64,000 nt of DNA from assembly GCF_012952065.1 (NCBI RefSeq), contig NZ_JABCJJ010000001.1:124001-188000 (forward strand). Direction: 5' to 3'. Below, piece after piece: positions 1-8,176 of the stretch; within the stretch, counting starts at the first letter, position 1; each line of letters begins with the position of its first letter. This DNA comes from Cellulomonas fimi (GTDB lineage: Bacteria > Actinomycetota > Actinomycetes > Actinomycetales > Cellulomonadaceae). The translations under genes and the position numbers were made by a program. Under the pieces are notes generated by a model, which saw only the letters and a program-made list of their open reading frames with translations, had not been told where the DNA came from and made no database searches.

Positions 1-464
1 AGCACCGCCACGGCGAACGCGATGTCGGTCGCGACCGGGATGGCCCACCCGTCGAGCGAACCGCCTTCTCCCAGCGAGTTGACCAGCACGTAGACCGTCG
101 CAGGCACCGCTATGCCGCCCACCGCCGCGAGGATCGGCACGATCGCGGTCGAGGGCTTGCGGAGCTGCCCGTCGACCATCTCGCGCTTGAGCTCGAGCCC
201 GACGACGAAGAAGAAGATCGCGAGCAGGCCGTCCTTCGCCCACTGGGCGATCGTCAGGTCGAGGCGCAGGGCCGCCGGCCCGACGACGGTGCCGCTCAGC
301 GCCTCGTAGCCGTCGCGCCACGGCGAGTTGGCCCACACGAGGGCGACCACGGCGCCCGCGAGCAGCAGGATCGCGCCCGTGTTCTCGGCGCGGAGCGTGT
401 CCGCGAAGTTCCGCCGGCTGCCCTCGTCCAGGCGGCCGAACAGGCGGTTCGGGCTCTCGGTCAT
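1..464 (-). CDS. nhaA: Na+/H+ antiporter NhaA, N-terminal part (cut by window edge)
   Basis: The first 154 residues of an NhaA-type sodium/proton antiporter are visible; the rest lies outside the window. The translation shows a hydrophobic helix beginning around residue 28, the family segment [18 protein letters not shown] and the motif [16 protein letters not shown] near the cut edge, which in NhaA leads into the helix with the paired aspartates. The start is the ATG at 464-462. NhaA is an inner-membrane protein that exports Na+ in exchange for protons in pH and salt homeostasis. It is the last gene before the sugar-acid island and seems unrelated to it. Identification is confident although only the N-terminal half is seen. 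Confidence 0.93.
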   Translation of the reverse strand, partial: MTESPNRLFGRLDEGSRRNFADTLRAENTGAILLLAGAVVALVWANSPWRDGYEALSGTVVGPAALRLDLTIAQWAKDGLLAIFFFVVGLELKREMVDGQLRKPSTAIVPILAAVGGIAVPATVYVLVNSLGEGGSLDGWAIPVATDIAFAVAV

Positions 465-495
465 CACACGTCCTCGAGGATCAGGTGGCAGGGTT

Positions 496-1404
496 TCATG
501 AGCTGTGCCGGCCCGCAGGGGCCGACCGGGGGTCGAGACCGTCGACGTACGCCTGGACGACCGACATGTCGCTGTCACCCATCCCGGCTGAGGTTAGCCC
601 GGCGAACACGTCCCGCAGGACGTCGAGCTGTGGTGTCATCGTCCCGCTGCGACGCGCCTCGGCCGCGGCGAAGCCCAGGTCCTTGAGCAGGAACCGCGCC
701 GCTCCCGACGGGCTGTGGTCGTGCTCGGCGAGACGTCGCTTCTTGACCTCCATGAGCCGGCTGCCCGCGTAGCCGCCCCCGAGCAGGTCGAACAGGGCGC
801 CCACGTCGAGCCCGGCGCGCTGCGCGACGACCGCTGCCTCGCTCAGCGCGGTGATCGTCGCCGCGACGATCATCTGGTTGCACGCCTTGGCCACCTGCCC
901 GGCGCCGAGCGGCCCGAGGTGGACCACCGTGCCGGTCGCGGCCAGGACGGGCAGCGTGACCGCGACGTCGTCGTCGGACCCGCCCACCATGATCGAGAGG
1001 GTGCCCGCGACGGCGCCCTCCTCGCCGCCGCTGACGGGCGCGTCCACGATCCGGGCGAGCCCGCCGGTCAGGGCCCGCACCCGCGTGTCGAGCGCGCGGA
1101 CCCCCTCGGGCGAGACCGTCGAGGACACCACGACGACCAGCGGCCGCACGATCCCGGCGAGCAGCCCGCCGGGACCGTCGAGCACGTCCTCGACGTCGGG
1201 CAGGTCGGGGACCATGAGCACGACGACGTCGCTCTGCGCCGCGACCTGCCGCGCGGTCGGCTGCCAGCGCGCCCCCGCCGCGACCACACCGTCCGCCGAC
1301 TCCCGGCGACGCGCGGTCACGTGGAGCGGGAAGCCGGCCCGGAGGACGTGCCCGGCCATGGGTGCCCCCATGACGCCGAGCCCGATGTACCCGACCGCCG
1401 TCAT
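496..1404 (-). CDS. NAD(P)-dependent beta-hydroxyacid dehydrogenase (GarR / 3-hydroxyisobutyrate dehydrogenase family)
   Basis: A 302-residue protein of the usual family length. The Rossmann dinucleotide motif GLGVMG is at residues 8-13, the substrate motif DAPVSGG lies mid-protein and the catalytic-lysine segment [12 protein letters not shown] follows. Known members reduce tartronate semialdehyde to glycerate or oxidise 3-hydroxyisobutyrate. The start ATG at 1404 overlaps the stop of the upstream DUF4862-like gene by four bases (ATGA), so the two are translationally coupled. A much longer open frame runs through it into the upstream gene, but that extension is the wrong frame of the neighbour. 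Position in a sugar-acid island favours a tartronate-semialdehyde-type or other sugar-acid role; the exact substrate is unknown. Confidence 0.88.
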   Translation of the reverse strand: MTAVGYIGLGVMGAPMAGHVLRAGFPLHVTARRRESADGVVAAGARWQPTARQVAAQSDVVVLMVPDLPDVEDVLDGPGGLLAGIVRPLVVVVSSTVSPEGVRALDTRVRALTGGLARIVDAPVSGGEEGAVAGTLSIMVGGSDDDVAVTLPVLAATGTVVHLGPLGAGQVAKACNQMIVAATITALSEAAVVAQRAGLDVGALFDLLGGGYAGSRLMEVKKRRLAEHDHSPSGAARFLLKDLGFAAAEARRSGTMTPQLDVLRDVFAGLTSAGMGDSDMSVVQAYVDGLDPRSAPAGRHSS

Positions 1405-2402
1405 GCGGCGGCCACCCGTGTCACCTGGGCGAGCGCGGCGCGCGCGACGGCGAGCCGCGTGACCACGTCGGCGTCCATCGGCCGCACCGCGATCTTGACC
1501 GCCACGAACGGGTCGTTGCCGCCGGCCCGCGCGGCGGCGAGCGTCGCGGCGGTCTCGTCGGGGCCGAGCAGGGACGCCGACGACGCGGCGAGCGCGGGAT
1601 CGTCCCCGCACGGCGGGATGTGGGCGTCGTCCCAGACGGGTCCCCACGGGGTCTTGACGTCGGTCGCGCCCGAGAGCACGACGGCGCCGAGCAGGCCGGC
1701 GTCGACCGCGGCGGCGACGTGCTCCACGGGGGTGTGGGCGCTGCGCCCCTCGATCGCGGACCGACCCCAGTTGATGCTCACGCCGAGGGCGGTCGAGCCG
1801 CCGGCCGCGTCGACCGCGTCGACCGGGCGGCCGCCCGAGGCGCTCGCGAGCGCCGCGATCTCGTCGTCGAGCCTCAGGAAGCCCTTGACCGGGTCGCGTC
1901 CGGCGACGGGTGCGTCGACGTGCTCGAGCAGCAGGTCGGCGCCGAGGAGGTCCCAGGTGAGCAGCTCGCCGAGGGACCGCTCGAGCGCCTCGCGCGAGCC
2001 GCCCTGCGGCCCGGGGGCACTGTGCACCTGGATCGCGACGACGCTCGCGCGCCCGTGCTCGTCGGCGAGGCGGTGGGCCAGGTCCCGCGCCCGGGCGACG
2101 TCGGCGAGCGCGCGCCGGCGGCCGTCGTCGTCGGTCGAGGAGAGGCCGTAGGCCGCGTCGGCGCCCAGCCGCCGCATCACCACGGGGACGCACGTGAGGA
2201 GGAGATCCCACTCCGGGCGCAGGTTCCGCGCGGACCAGGCCGGCTCGAGGCTCGGTGCGTCCTCGAGCGCGAGCGGCAGCTCGAGCCCACCGATCGGCAG
2301 GTCGGCGAGCCCGGCGTAGAAGGCGGCCTCCGCGTCGGCGCCCGGCGGCGCCATCGCGTAGGCGCCGAGCAGCGGGGCGTGAGACCGGGTGGTGCTCGCC
2401 AT
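1401..2402 (-). CDS. DUF4862-like protein, putative TIM-barrel enzyme of unknown function
   Basis: A 333-residue cytoplasmic protein without signal peptide or membrane segments. It resembles the uncharacterised DUF4862 family of actinobacteria by overall pattern (N-terminal LLGAYAMAPPG, central SINWGRSAIEGRS, C-terminal DVKTPWGPVWDDAHIPP). Alternating hydrophobic strands each ending in an acidic or polar residue suggest a beta/alpha barrel like xylose-isomerase-type sugar enzymes; that fold is inferred. It is first in a two-gene operon with the beta-hydroxyacid dehydrogenase (four-base overlap) and is divergent from the TRAP transporter operon across a region with candidate operators. Context points to sugar-acid metabolism, perhaps isomerisation or epimerisation. 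Family assignment is from memory of the family and moderate. Confidence 0.6.
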   Translation of the reverse strand: MASTTRSHAPLLGAYAMAPPGADAEAAFYAGLADLPIGGLELPLALEDAPSLEPAWSARNLRPEWDLLLTCVPVVMRRLGADAAYGLSSTDDDGRRRALADVARARDLAHRLADEHGRASVVAIQVHSAPGPQGGSREALERSLGELLTWDLLGADLLLEHVDAPVAGRDPVKGFLRLDDEIAALASASGGRPVDAVDAAGGSTALGVSINWGRSAIEGRSAHTPVEHVAAAVDAGLLGAVVLSGATDVKTPWGPVWDDAHIPPCGDDPALAASSASLLGPDETAATLAAARAGGNDPFVAVKIAVRPMDADVVTRLAVARAALAQVTRVAAA

Positions 2403-2528
2403 GGGTGGTGGTCCTCTGCTCGGGCTGGCTCGGGTGGCTCGGTCGCGGCCACTCCAGTGTGTCGGATGCTCCGCCGACGGCCCGGGACCCCTCGTCTTTG
2501 CCAGGCCCCGATCCAGAGGTTAGCGTAA

Positions 2529-2554
2529 GTTCCGCACCTCGGAACCCAGTTCCA
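2529..2554. promoter_or_regulatory. Tandem inverted-repeat operator, probably for an IclR-type regulator
   Basis: Three regularly spaced half-sites: GTTCCG (2529-2534), CGGAAC (2540-2545) and GTTCCA (2549-2554). The first two form a perfect 17-bp palindrome with a 5-nt centre, and the second and third another inverted repeat. The site sits in the 286-bp divergent region between the DUF4862-like gene and dctP. A minus-strand -10-like hexamer TACGCT lies at 2527-2522, so the repeat would cover the -10/-35 spacer of the leftward promoter. GTTCC-type inverted repeats fit IclR-family operators, and an iclR gene lies in the rightward operon. The regulator assignment is inference. Confidence 0.6.
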
Positions 2555-2688
2555 TCCACGCGCTGATAGAGAGGTCAGCACGGCCGCACCGACGTCGTGG
2601 CGTCCTCCGCAGTGAGCAGTACGCACCAGTCAGCCCTACCCCGTCACCAGATGCGCTCACCCCGCGTGAGCAGCAGAGGAGCTCTCCC

Positions 2689-3735
2689 ATGAGGCGAAAC
2701 AAGGCCGTTTCGATCACCGCGCTGATCGGCGCGTCGGTCCTGGCGCTCACCGCGTGCAGCGCGGGCACCAGCCCGGCCGGCAACGGCGACAGCACGGCCG
2801 GCGGCGACAGCGGCGCCGCCGCCACCACGGTCATGAAGCTGGCGTTCAACCAGCCCGAGAACCACCCGCAGTACATCGCGCTCGAGGCGATGGGCGACCG
2901 GCTCAAGGAGCGCACGGACGGCGCCTACGACATCGAGGTATTCCCGAACGAGACGCTCGGCGCCCAGCGCGAGACCATCGAGCTGGTCCAGGCGGGGACG
3001 ATCGAGATGGCCTTCGTCGGCGGGCCGCTGCTCGAGAACTTCAACCCGGACTTCGTGGTCTTCAACCTGCCCTTCACGTTCGACTCGCAGGACCACCAGC
3101 GCAAGGTGACCAACGACCCGGAGATCGTCGAGGAGCTCTACTCGTCGCTCGACGACCAGGGGATCCGCGTCGCAGGCGCCTTCCACGGCGGAGTGCGCTC
3201 GGTCTACAACTCGGAGAAGCCGATCAACACCCCCGAGGACCTCGCGGGCATGAAGATCCGTGTCATCGAGTCCGACACCAACATCGAGATGCTGCGCCTC
3301 ATGGGCGGCACCGGGACCCCCATGGGGCAGGGCGAGGTCTACACCGCGATCCAGTCCGGCATCCTCGAGGGCGGCGAGAACAACGAGCTCATCTACGCCA
3401 ACCTCAAGCACGCCGAGGTCGCGCCGTACTACAGCTACACGCGGCACCTGATGTTCCCCGACTACGTGATCATCAACCCGGCGATCCTCGAGGGCATGAG
3501 CGACGAGCACCGGGAGATCTTCGAGGAGGAGATGGCGAACGCCATCGAGGAGGAGGCCGACCTGTGGAAGTCGGAGGTCGAGGTCGCCAAGAAGGCAGCC
3601 GAAGCAGCCGGCGCGCAGTTCAACGAGGTCGACGCCAAGGCGTTCGCCGACGCCATCGGGCCGCTCACGGAGTCCAAGCTGACCACCGACGTCACCAAGG
3701 AGATCTACGCCAAGGTCCGCGCCGCGGCTGAGTGA
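2689..3735 (+). CDS. dctP: TRAP transporter solute-binding protein DctP (lipoprotein)
   Basis: A 348-residue extracytoplasmic solute receptor of a tripartite ATP-independent transporter. It has a lipoprotein signal peptide with lipobox LTAC and acylation at Cys23, so it would be tethered outside the membrane. The family core is clear, for example FPNETLGAQRETIELVQAG and the ligand-carboxylate region around RVIESDTN. An AGGAG ribosome-binding site lies 8 nt before the ATG. dctQ and dctM follow directly, completing the transporter. TRAP systems of this type commonly import acidic sugars, and the following kduI and dehydrogenases point to a uronate or other sugar acid. The actual ligand cannot be read from sequence. 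Confidence 0.95.
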   Translation: MRRNKAVSITALIGASVLALTACSAGTSPAGNGDSTAGGDSGAAATTVMKLAFNQPENHPQYIALEAMGDRLKERTDGAYDIEVFPNETLGAQRETIELVQAGTIEMAFVGGPLLENFNPDFVVFNLPFTFDSQDHQRKVTNDPEIVEELYSSLDDQGIRVAGAFHGGVRSVYNSEKPINTPEDLAGMKIRVIESDTNIEMLRLMGGTGTPMGQGEVYTAIQSGILEGGENNELIYANLKHAEVAPYYSYTRHLMFPDYVIINPAILEGMSDEHREIFEEEMANAIEEEADLWKSEVEVAKKAAEAAGAQFNEVDAKAFADAIGPLTESKLTTDVTKEIYAKVRAAAE

Positions 3736-3763
3736 TCAGCCCCCGTCCCCGAAGGGGTCTGAC

Positions 3764-4267
3764 ATGACCGCAGTCAAGAGCGCGCTCGACCGCGCGCTGA
3801 CGTGGGCCTGCGTGGTGCTGTTCGCCGTGCTCGTCGTCGACGTCGCGTGGCAGGTGTTCGCGCGCCAGGTGCTCGACAGCCCCAGCGGCTGGAGCGAGGA
3901 GCTGGCCAAGTACCTGTTCATCTGGTTGGGCCTCTTCGGGGCGGCGCTCGTCTTCGGCGAGCGCGGCCACATCGCCGTTGACTTCGCCGTGAAGAACCTC
4001 CCCGAGAGGGCCAAGGTCGTGGTCGCGGTGATCGTGCAGCTCGCGATCCTCGCCTTCACGGTGCTCGTGCTGATCTGGGGCGGGTACCGGGTCGTCGAGC
4101 TCGCCTGGGATCAGAACCTGACCGGCCTGCCGGTCAACGTGGGTCCGCTCTACCTGGCGCTGCCGATCTCCGGGGTCCTCATCGCCTTCTACACCGTCTA
4201 CCACCTGGTCCGGATCCTCACCGGCGCGGAAGTCGCCGTCGAGGAAGCCGAGCCGGACGTCCTGTGA
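3764..4267 (+). CDS. dctQ: TRAP transporter small permease DctQ
   Basis: A 167-residue four-helix membrane protein typical of the small TRAP permease. Helices run at about residues 10-30, 46-66, 84-106 and 128-150, and the family hallmark region GWSEELAKYLFIWLGLFGAAL with GHIAVDF follows the first helix. It joins the large permease and the DctP receptor to import substrate on an ion gradient. An AGGGG ribosome-binding site precedes the ATG; it lies in a small CCCC/GGGG hairpin in the 28-bp gap after dctP, which could tune expression relative to the abundant receptor (inference). Confidence 0.94.
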   Translation: MTAVKSALDRALTWACVVLFAVLVVDVAWQVFARQVLDSPSGWSEELAKYLFIWLGLFGAALVFGERGHIAVDFAVKNLPERAKVVVAVIVQLAILAFTVLVLIWGGYRVVELAWDQNLTGLPVNVGPLYLALPISGVLIAFYTVYHLVRILTGAEVAVEEAEPDVL

Positions 4268-4281
4268 AGGAGGGCTGACCC

Positions 4282-5592
4282 ATGGATCCCGCAGCACTTG
4301 CCGCGCTCATCCTCCTGGGCGGCATCGCCGTCTTCCTCCTGGTCGGGGCACCGATCAGCATCGCCGTCGGGCTCTCCTCGCTCACTGCGATGTTCGTCAT
4401 CCTGGGCGTCGAGAACGGCGTCCTCACCTCGGCCCAGCAGGTCTTCCGGGGGATCAACTCGTTCCCCCTGCTCGCCATCCCGTTCTTCGTCCTCGCGGGC
4501 GTGATCATGAACAACGGCGGGATAGCCCTGCGGCTCGTCAACGCCGCCAAGGTGATGGTGGGCCGGATGCCCGGCTCCCTGGCCCAGACCAACATCGCGG
4601 CCAACGCGCTGTTCGGCGCGGTCAGCGGATCGGGCGTCGCGGCAGCGGCCGCCATCGGCTCGACCATCGGCCCGATCCAGGCGCGTGAGGGCTACGACAA
4701 GAAGTTCGCGGCCGCCGTGAACATCGCCTCGGCGCCCTCCGGGATGATCATCCCGCCGAGCAACCTGATGATCGTCTACTCGCTGGTCTCGGGTGCCTCC
4801 GTCGCCGCGCTGTTCGTCGCGGGGTACATCCCCGGGGCGATGTGGGCGATCGCGTGCATGCTCATCGTGTACTTCTACGCCAGGAAGCGTCCGGAGCTCA
4901 AGGTCACGGACCGGCTCACGTTCGCCCAGGGCGCGAAGATCGTCCTGGAGGCGGTCCCGGCGCTGCTGCTCATCGTCGTCGTGATCGGCGGCATCCTGTT
5001 CGGGTACTTCACCCCGACCGAGGGCTCGAACATCGCGGTCGTGTACTCGCTCGTCCTGGCGTTCATCTACCGGGCCGTCAAGGTCCGCGACATCCCGCGC
5101 ATGCTCATGGACGCCACCCGCACGACGGCGGTCGTCATGTTCCTCATCGGCGTCTCGTCGATCATGGGCTTCGTCATGTCGTTCGCGAAGGTGCCGGCCA
5201 TGGCCTCCGAGGCGATCTTCTCGATCAGCAGCAACCCGGTCGTCATCCTGCTGCTGATCGCCCTGATCCTGCTCATCCTCGGGTGCTTCATGGACCCGAC
5301 GCCGGCGGTGCTGATCTTCACGCCGATCTTCCTGCCGATCGTCACGGCGATGGGGATCGATCCCGTGCACTTCGGGATCATGATGGTCTTCAGCCTCTCC
5401 ATCGGGACGATCACCCCACCGGTCGGGCCGATCCTCTTCGTCGGCGCGAAGGTGGCGAACGTGTCGATCGAGGACGTCATCAGGCGGCTGCTCCCGTTCT
5501 TCGGAGCGCTGATCGTCGTGCTGGTCATGGTGATCTTCACGCCCGCGCTCTCGATGTGGCTCCCGACGACGATCGGCCTGATCACGCCCTAG
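4282..5592 (+). CDS. dctM: TRAP transporter large permease DctM
   Basis: A 436-residue, very hydrophobic protein with about 11-12 predicted helices and the DctM signatures FFVLAGVIMNNGGIA, AVSGSGVAAAAAIGS and SIGTITPPVGPILFVGA. It is the transport subunit of the sodium-driven TRAP system and is full length for the family. A GGAGG-like site lies before the ATG in the short gap after dctQ. It is the last transporter gene; a strong hairpin separates it from kduI, so the catabolic genes may be transcribed at a lower level than the transporter. Confidence 0.95.
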   Translation: MDPAALAALILLGGIAVFLLVGAPISIAVGLSSLTAMFVILGVENGVLTSAQQVFRGINSFPLLAIPFFVLAGVIMNNGGIALRLVNAAKVMVGRMPGSLAQTNIAANALFGAVSGSGVAAAAAIGSTIGPIQAREGYDKKFAAAVNIASAPSGMIIPPSNLMIVYSLVSGASVAALFVAGYIPGAMWAIACMLIVYFYARKRPELKVTDRLTFAQGAKIVLEAVPALLLIVVVIGGILFGYFTPTEGSNIAVVYSLVLAFIYRAVKVRDIPRMLMDATRTTAVVMFLIGVSSIMGFVMSFAKVPAMASEAIFSISSNPVVILLLIALILLILGCFMDPTPAVLIFTPIFLPIVTAMGIDPVHFGIMMVFSLSIGTITPPVGPILFVGAKVANVSIEDVIRRLLPFFGALIVVLVMVIFTPALSMWLPTTIGLITP

Positions 5593-5601
5593 CGCCCGGC
5601 C

Positions 5602-5635
5602 CCGGCGGGGCGGCGGCGACCCGCCGCCCCGCCGG
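5602..5635 (+). terminator. GC-rich hairpin between dctM and kduI (terminator or attenuator)
   Basis: A perfect 15-bp stem (5602-5616 with 5621-5635) with a CGAC loop, entirely G+C, not followed by a run of T. It begins ten bases after the dctM stop and ends 24 bases before kduI. Such hairpins act as terminators or 3-prime mRNA stabilisers in actinobacteria; partial read-through into kduI is plausible because no obvious promoter follows. Confidence 0.7.
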
Positions 5636-5659
5636 CACCCACCCTTCGAAAGGTCTGTC

Positions 5660-6499
5660 ATGGAACAGCGATACGCCACGAGCCCCGAGCACCTGCCGGG
5701 CATGGGCACCGCCGAGCTGCGGCGCCGCTACCTCGTCGAGAACCTCTTCGTCGACGACGAGGTCAACGCCGTCTACACCCACCACGACCGCGTGGTGCTG
5801 GTGGGTGTCCGGCCCGTCACCACCACGGTCGCGCTGCCGACGTTCCCCGAGATCCGCAGCGAGTACTTCTTCGCCCACCGCGAGGGCGGGATCGTCAACG
5901 TCGGCGGGCGCGGCACGATCTCGGTCGACGGCACGACGTACGACGTCGGCCACGGCTCGTGCCTGTACGTCGGGCGCGGCGCGACCGACGTGAGCTTCAC
6001 GTCGTCGGACTCGGGCGGTGAGCAGGGGCCTGCGCGCTTCTACCTCGTCTCGGCGCCGGCCCACACCGCGTACCCGACGACGTTCGTCGAGGCGGGCCAG
6101 GGCGCCGTGCGTGAGCTGGGCGACCCGCTGACGTCGAACCGGCGCACGCTGAACCAGTACATCCACGAGAACGGCGTGCGCAGCTGCCAGGTGGTCATGG
6201 GTGTGACGACCCTGCACCCGGGCAGCATGTGGAACACCATGCCGGCGCACACCCACGACCGGCGGATGGAGGCCTACCTCTACTTCGACCTGCCCGACGA
6301 CGCGCGCGTCATCCACCTCATGGGGGAGCCGTCCGAGACGCGCCACCTCGTGGTGGGCAACGAGCAGGCCACGATCTCGCCGAGCTGGTCGGTACACTCC
6401 GGCGTCGGTACGGCGAGCTACAGCTTCGTGTGGGCGATGGCGGGGGAGAACCAGTCGTTCGACGACATGGACGGCTTCCCCGTCACCGAGATGCGCTGA
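5660..6499 (+). CDS. kduI: 5-dehydro-4-deoxy-D-glucuronate isomerase KduI
   Basis: A 279-residue cupin enzyme matching KduI along its length. The metal ligands fall at the family positions: His197 and His199 in AHTHDRRMEAY, Glu204, and His246 in SPSWSVHSGVG. KduI converts 4-deoxy-L-threo-5-hexosulose uronate, the product of unsaturated uronides released by polysaccharide lyases, to 3-deoxy-D-glycero-2,5-hexodiulosonate. A GAAAGG site precedes the ATG. It is the most specific pathway marker in the island: with KduD, KdgK and Eda it makes a complete route to pyruvate and glyceraldehyde-3-phosphate. No lyase is encoded in this window. Confidence 0.96.
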   Translation: MEQRYATSPEHLPGMGTAELRRRYLVENLFVDDEVNAVYTHHDRVVLVGVRPVTTTVALPTFPEIRSEYFFAHREGGIVNVGGRGTISVDGTTYDVGHGSCLYVGRGATDVSFTSSDSGGEQGPARFYLVSAPAHTAYPTTFVEAGQGAVRELGDPLTSNRRTLNQYIHENGVRSCQVVMGVTTLHPGSMWNTMPAHTHDRRMEAYLYFDLPDDARVIHLMGEPSETRHLVVGNEQATISPSWSVHSGVGTASYSFVWAMAGENQSFDDMDGFPVTEMR

Positions 6500-6525
6500 C
6501 CCACCGAGCGACAGGCAGAGCAGCC

Positions 6526-7335
6526 ATGGTCACCGACACCCCACCCCTGCGCACCGCCACGGTGGCCGCCGCCGACGCGACCTCGTCCGCCGTGCACGCC
6601 AGCGCGAGCGAGAAGACCCTCCTGGTGCTCGAGGCTGCGCTGACGCACGCCCGGTTCACCGACGTGGTGGAGGCGACGGGACTGGCGAAGGCCACGACGC
6701 ACCGCATCCTCGCGACGCTCGTGGACCGGCAGTTCATCACGGTGGCCGACGACGGCTCCTACCTGCCCGGACCCAAGATCCTGTCGCTCGCCGGACGCGC
6801 GCTGCAGCGGATCGACATCGCGGCGATCGCCCAGCCGTTCGTCGACACGCTCGTGGACACGGTGCACTGCACGATCCACGTGGGCGTGGTCAACGGCGAC
6901 GAGATCGTCTACCTGATCCGCACCGACTCCGACAAGCCGTACCAGATGCCGTCGCGGGTCGGGCACTCGATCCCCCTGCACTCGTCCGGGATCGGGAAGG
7001 TCGTGCTCAGCGGCTACACCGACGAGGCGCTCGAGCGCTTCGTCGCGCGGGCCGGGCTGCCTGCCCGCACCGCGCACACCATCACGACCCTCGAGGGGCT
7101 GCGCGCCGAGATCGCGCGGGTCCGCGAGCTGGGCTACGCGCTCGACCGGGAGGAGAACGTGCCCGGCGTCGGGTGCGTGGCCGCCCCCATCCGCGACCAC
7201 ACCGGCTCGATCCGGTACGGGCTCAGCATCTCGACGCTGACCCTCGAGCACACGACCGAGCAGATCGAGGCGATGGCCCCGCTCGCCGTCGAGACCGCGG
7301 ACCAGATCTCCGCGGCCCTCGGCCACACCTTCTAG
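6526..7335 (+). CDS. IclR-family transcriptional regulator
   Basis: A 269-residue regulator with the IclR plan: an N-terminal winged helix-turn-helix (about residues 25-85, recognition segment VVEATGLAKATTHRILATL) and a C-terminal effector-binding domain with the family segments PLHSSGIGKV and NVPGVGCVAAPI. The start is the ATG at 6526, 27 bases after kduI; the longer upstream frame is the kduI shadow. Encoded inside the TRAP-kdu operon, it probably controls that operon in response to a sugar-acid intermediate. The GTTCC repeats at 2529-2554 are the best candidate binding site. In related systems IclR/KdgR proteins repress uronate catabolism until an intermediate releases them. Confidence 0.92.
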   Translation: MVTDTPPLRTATVAAADATSSAVHASASEKTLLVLEAALTHARFTDVVEATGLAKATTHRILATLVDRQFITVADDGSYLPGPKILSLAGRALQRIDIAAIAQPFVDTLVDTVHCTIHVGVVNGDEIVYLIRTDSDKPYQMPSRVGHSIPLHSSGIGKVVLSGYTDEALERFVARAGLPARTAHTITTLEGLRAEIARVRELGYALDREENVPGVGCVAAPIRDHTGSIRYGLSISTLTLEHTTEQIEAMAPLAVETADQISAALGHTF

Positions 7336-7358
7336 CACCAGAGAGCAGCACCAGAACC

Positions 7359-8150
7359 ATGACGAGCACCACCGCCGCCCGCACCGACTACCTCGACAGC
7401 CTCTTCAGCCTCGACGGGCGGCTGGCGGTGGTCACGGGTGCGAGCAAGGGCATCGGGCTCGCCGTCGCGGACACGCTCGCGGCGGCCGGGGCCGACGTCG
7501 TCGGCGTCAGCCACAGCATGCCCACCGGCGCGAGCGACGCCCGGGACGCCGTGGAGGGGCACGGCCGCACGTTCACGCCGCTGCAGGCCGACTTCGGCGA
7601 CCGCGCGCAGGTCGCGGCGCTCGCCGCCGACCTCGCCGGGCGGGGAGTCGACATCCTCGTCAACAACGGGGGCACGATCCGCCGGGCGCCCGCGGCCCAG
7701 CACCCCGACGAGGACTTCGACCACGTGGTCGACGTCAACCTCCGCTCGGCGTTCGTCCTCTCCCGCGAGGTCGGTCGCGCGATGCTCGAGCGCGGGCGCG
7801 GCAAGATCGTCAACACCGCCTCGATGCTGAGCTTCCAGGGCGGCATCAACGTGCCGGGGTACACGTCGTCGAAGTCCGCGGTCGCGGGCCTCACGAAGGC
7901 GCTCGCGAACGAGTGGGCGGGCCGCGGGGTGAACGTCAACGCGGTCGCGCCCGGCTACGTGGCCACCGCGAACACCAGCGCGCTGCGCGCGGACGCCGAC
8001 CGCAACCAGGCGATCCTCGAGCGCATCCCGGCCGGCCGCTGGGCGGAGGCCGACGACATCGCCGGAGCCGTGCTCTTCCTGTCCTCGCGCGCCGCCGACT
8101 ACGTCCACGGCGTCGTGCTCCCGGTCGACGGCGGCTGGCTCGCACGTTGA
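7359..8150 (+). CDS. Short-chain dehydrogenase, KduD / gluconate 5-dehydrogenase-like
   Basis: A 263-residue classical short-chain dehydrogenase: cofactor motif TGASKGIG near the N-terminus, NNGG segment, catalytic YTSSK, and a VDGGWLAR C-terminus. KduD enzymes reduce 3-deoxy-2,5-hexodiulosonate to 2-keto-3-deoxygluconate using NAD(P)H. This is one of two such enzymes in the operon; the other (10223-10978) shares the blocks MLERGxGKIVN, SFQGG and the identical C-terminus, which suggests duplication. Either could be the true KduD. The first NNAG motif reads NNGG here, a mild deviation. The ATG at 7359 was chosen because upstream codons belong to the iclR shadow. Confidence 0.88.
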   Translation: MTSTTAARTDYLDSLFSLDGRLAVVTGASKGIGLAVADTLAAAGADVVGVSHSMPTGASDARDAVEGHGRTFTPLQADFGDRAQVAALAADLAGRGVDILVNNGGTIRRAPAAQHPDEDFDHVVDVNLRSAFVLSREVGRAMLERGRGKIVNTASMLSFQGGINVPGYTSSKSAVAGLTKALANEWAGRGVNVNAVAPGYVATANTSALRADADRNQAILERIPAGRWAEADDIAGAVLFLSSRAADYVHGVVLPVDGGWLAR

Positions 8151-8176
8151 CCCGTTCCCCACACCCAGGAGCAGCA

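Noticed and set aside
496-2559. Apparent 687-residue fusion of the beta-hydroxyacid dehydrogenase with an N-terminal extension
   Set aside because: The extension is an out-of-frame reading of the DUF4862-like gene. The dehydrogenase starts at 1404 with its Rossmann motif, overlapping the upstream stop.
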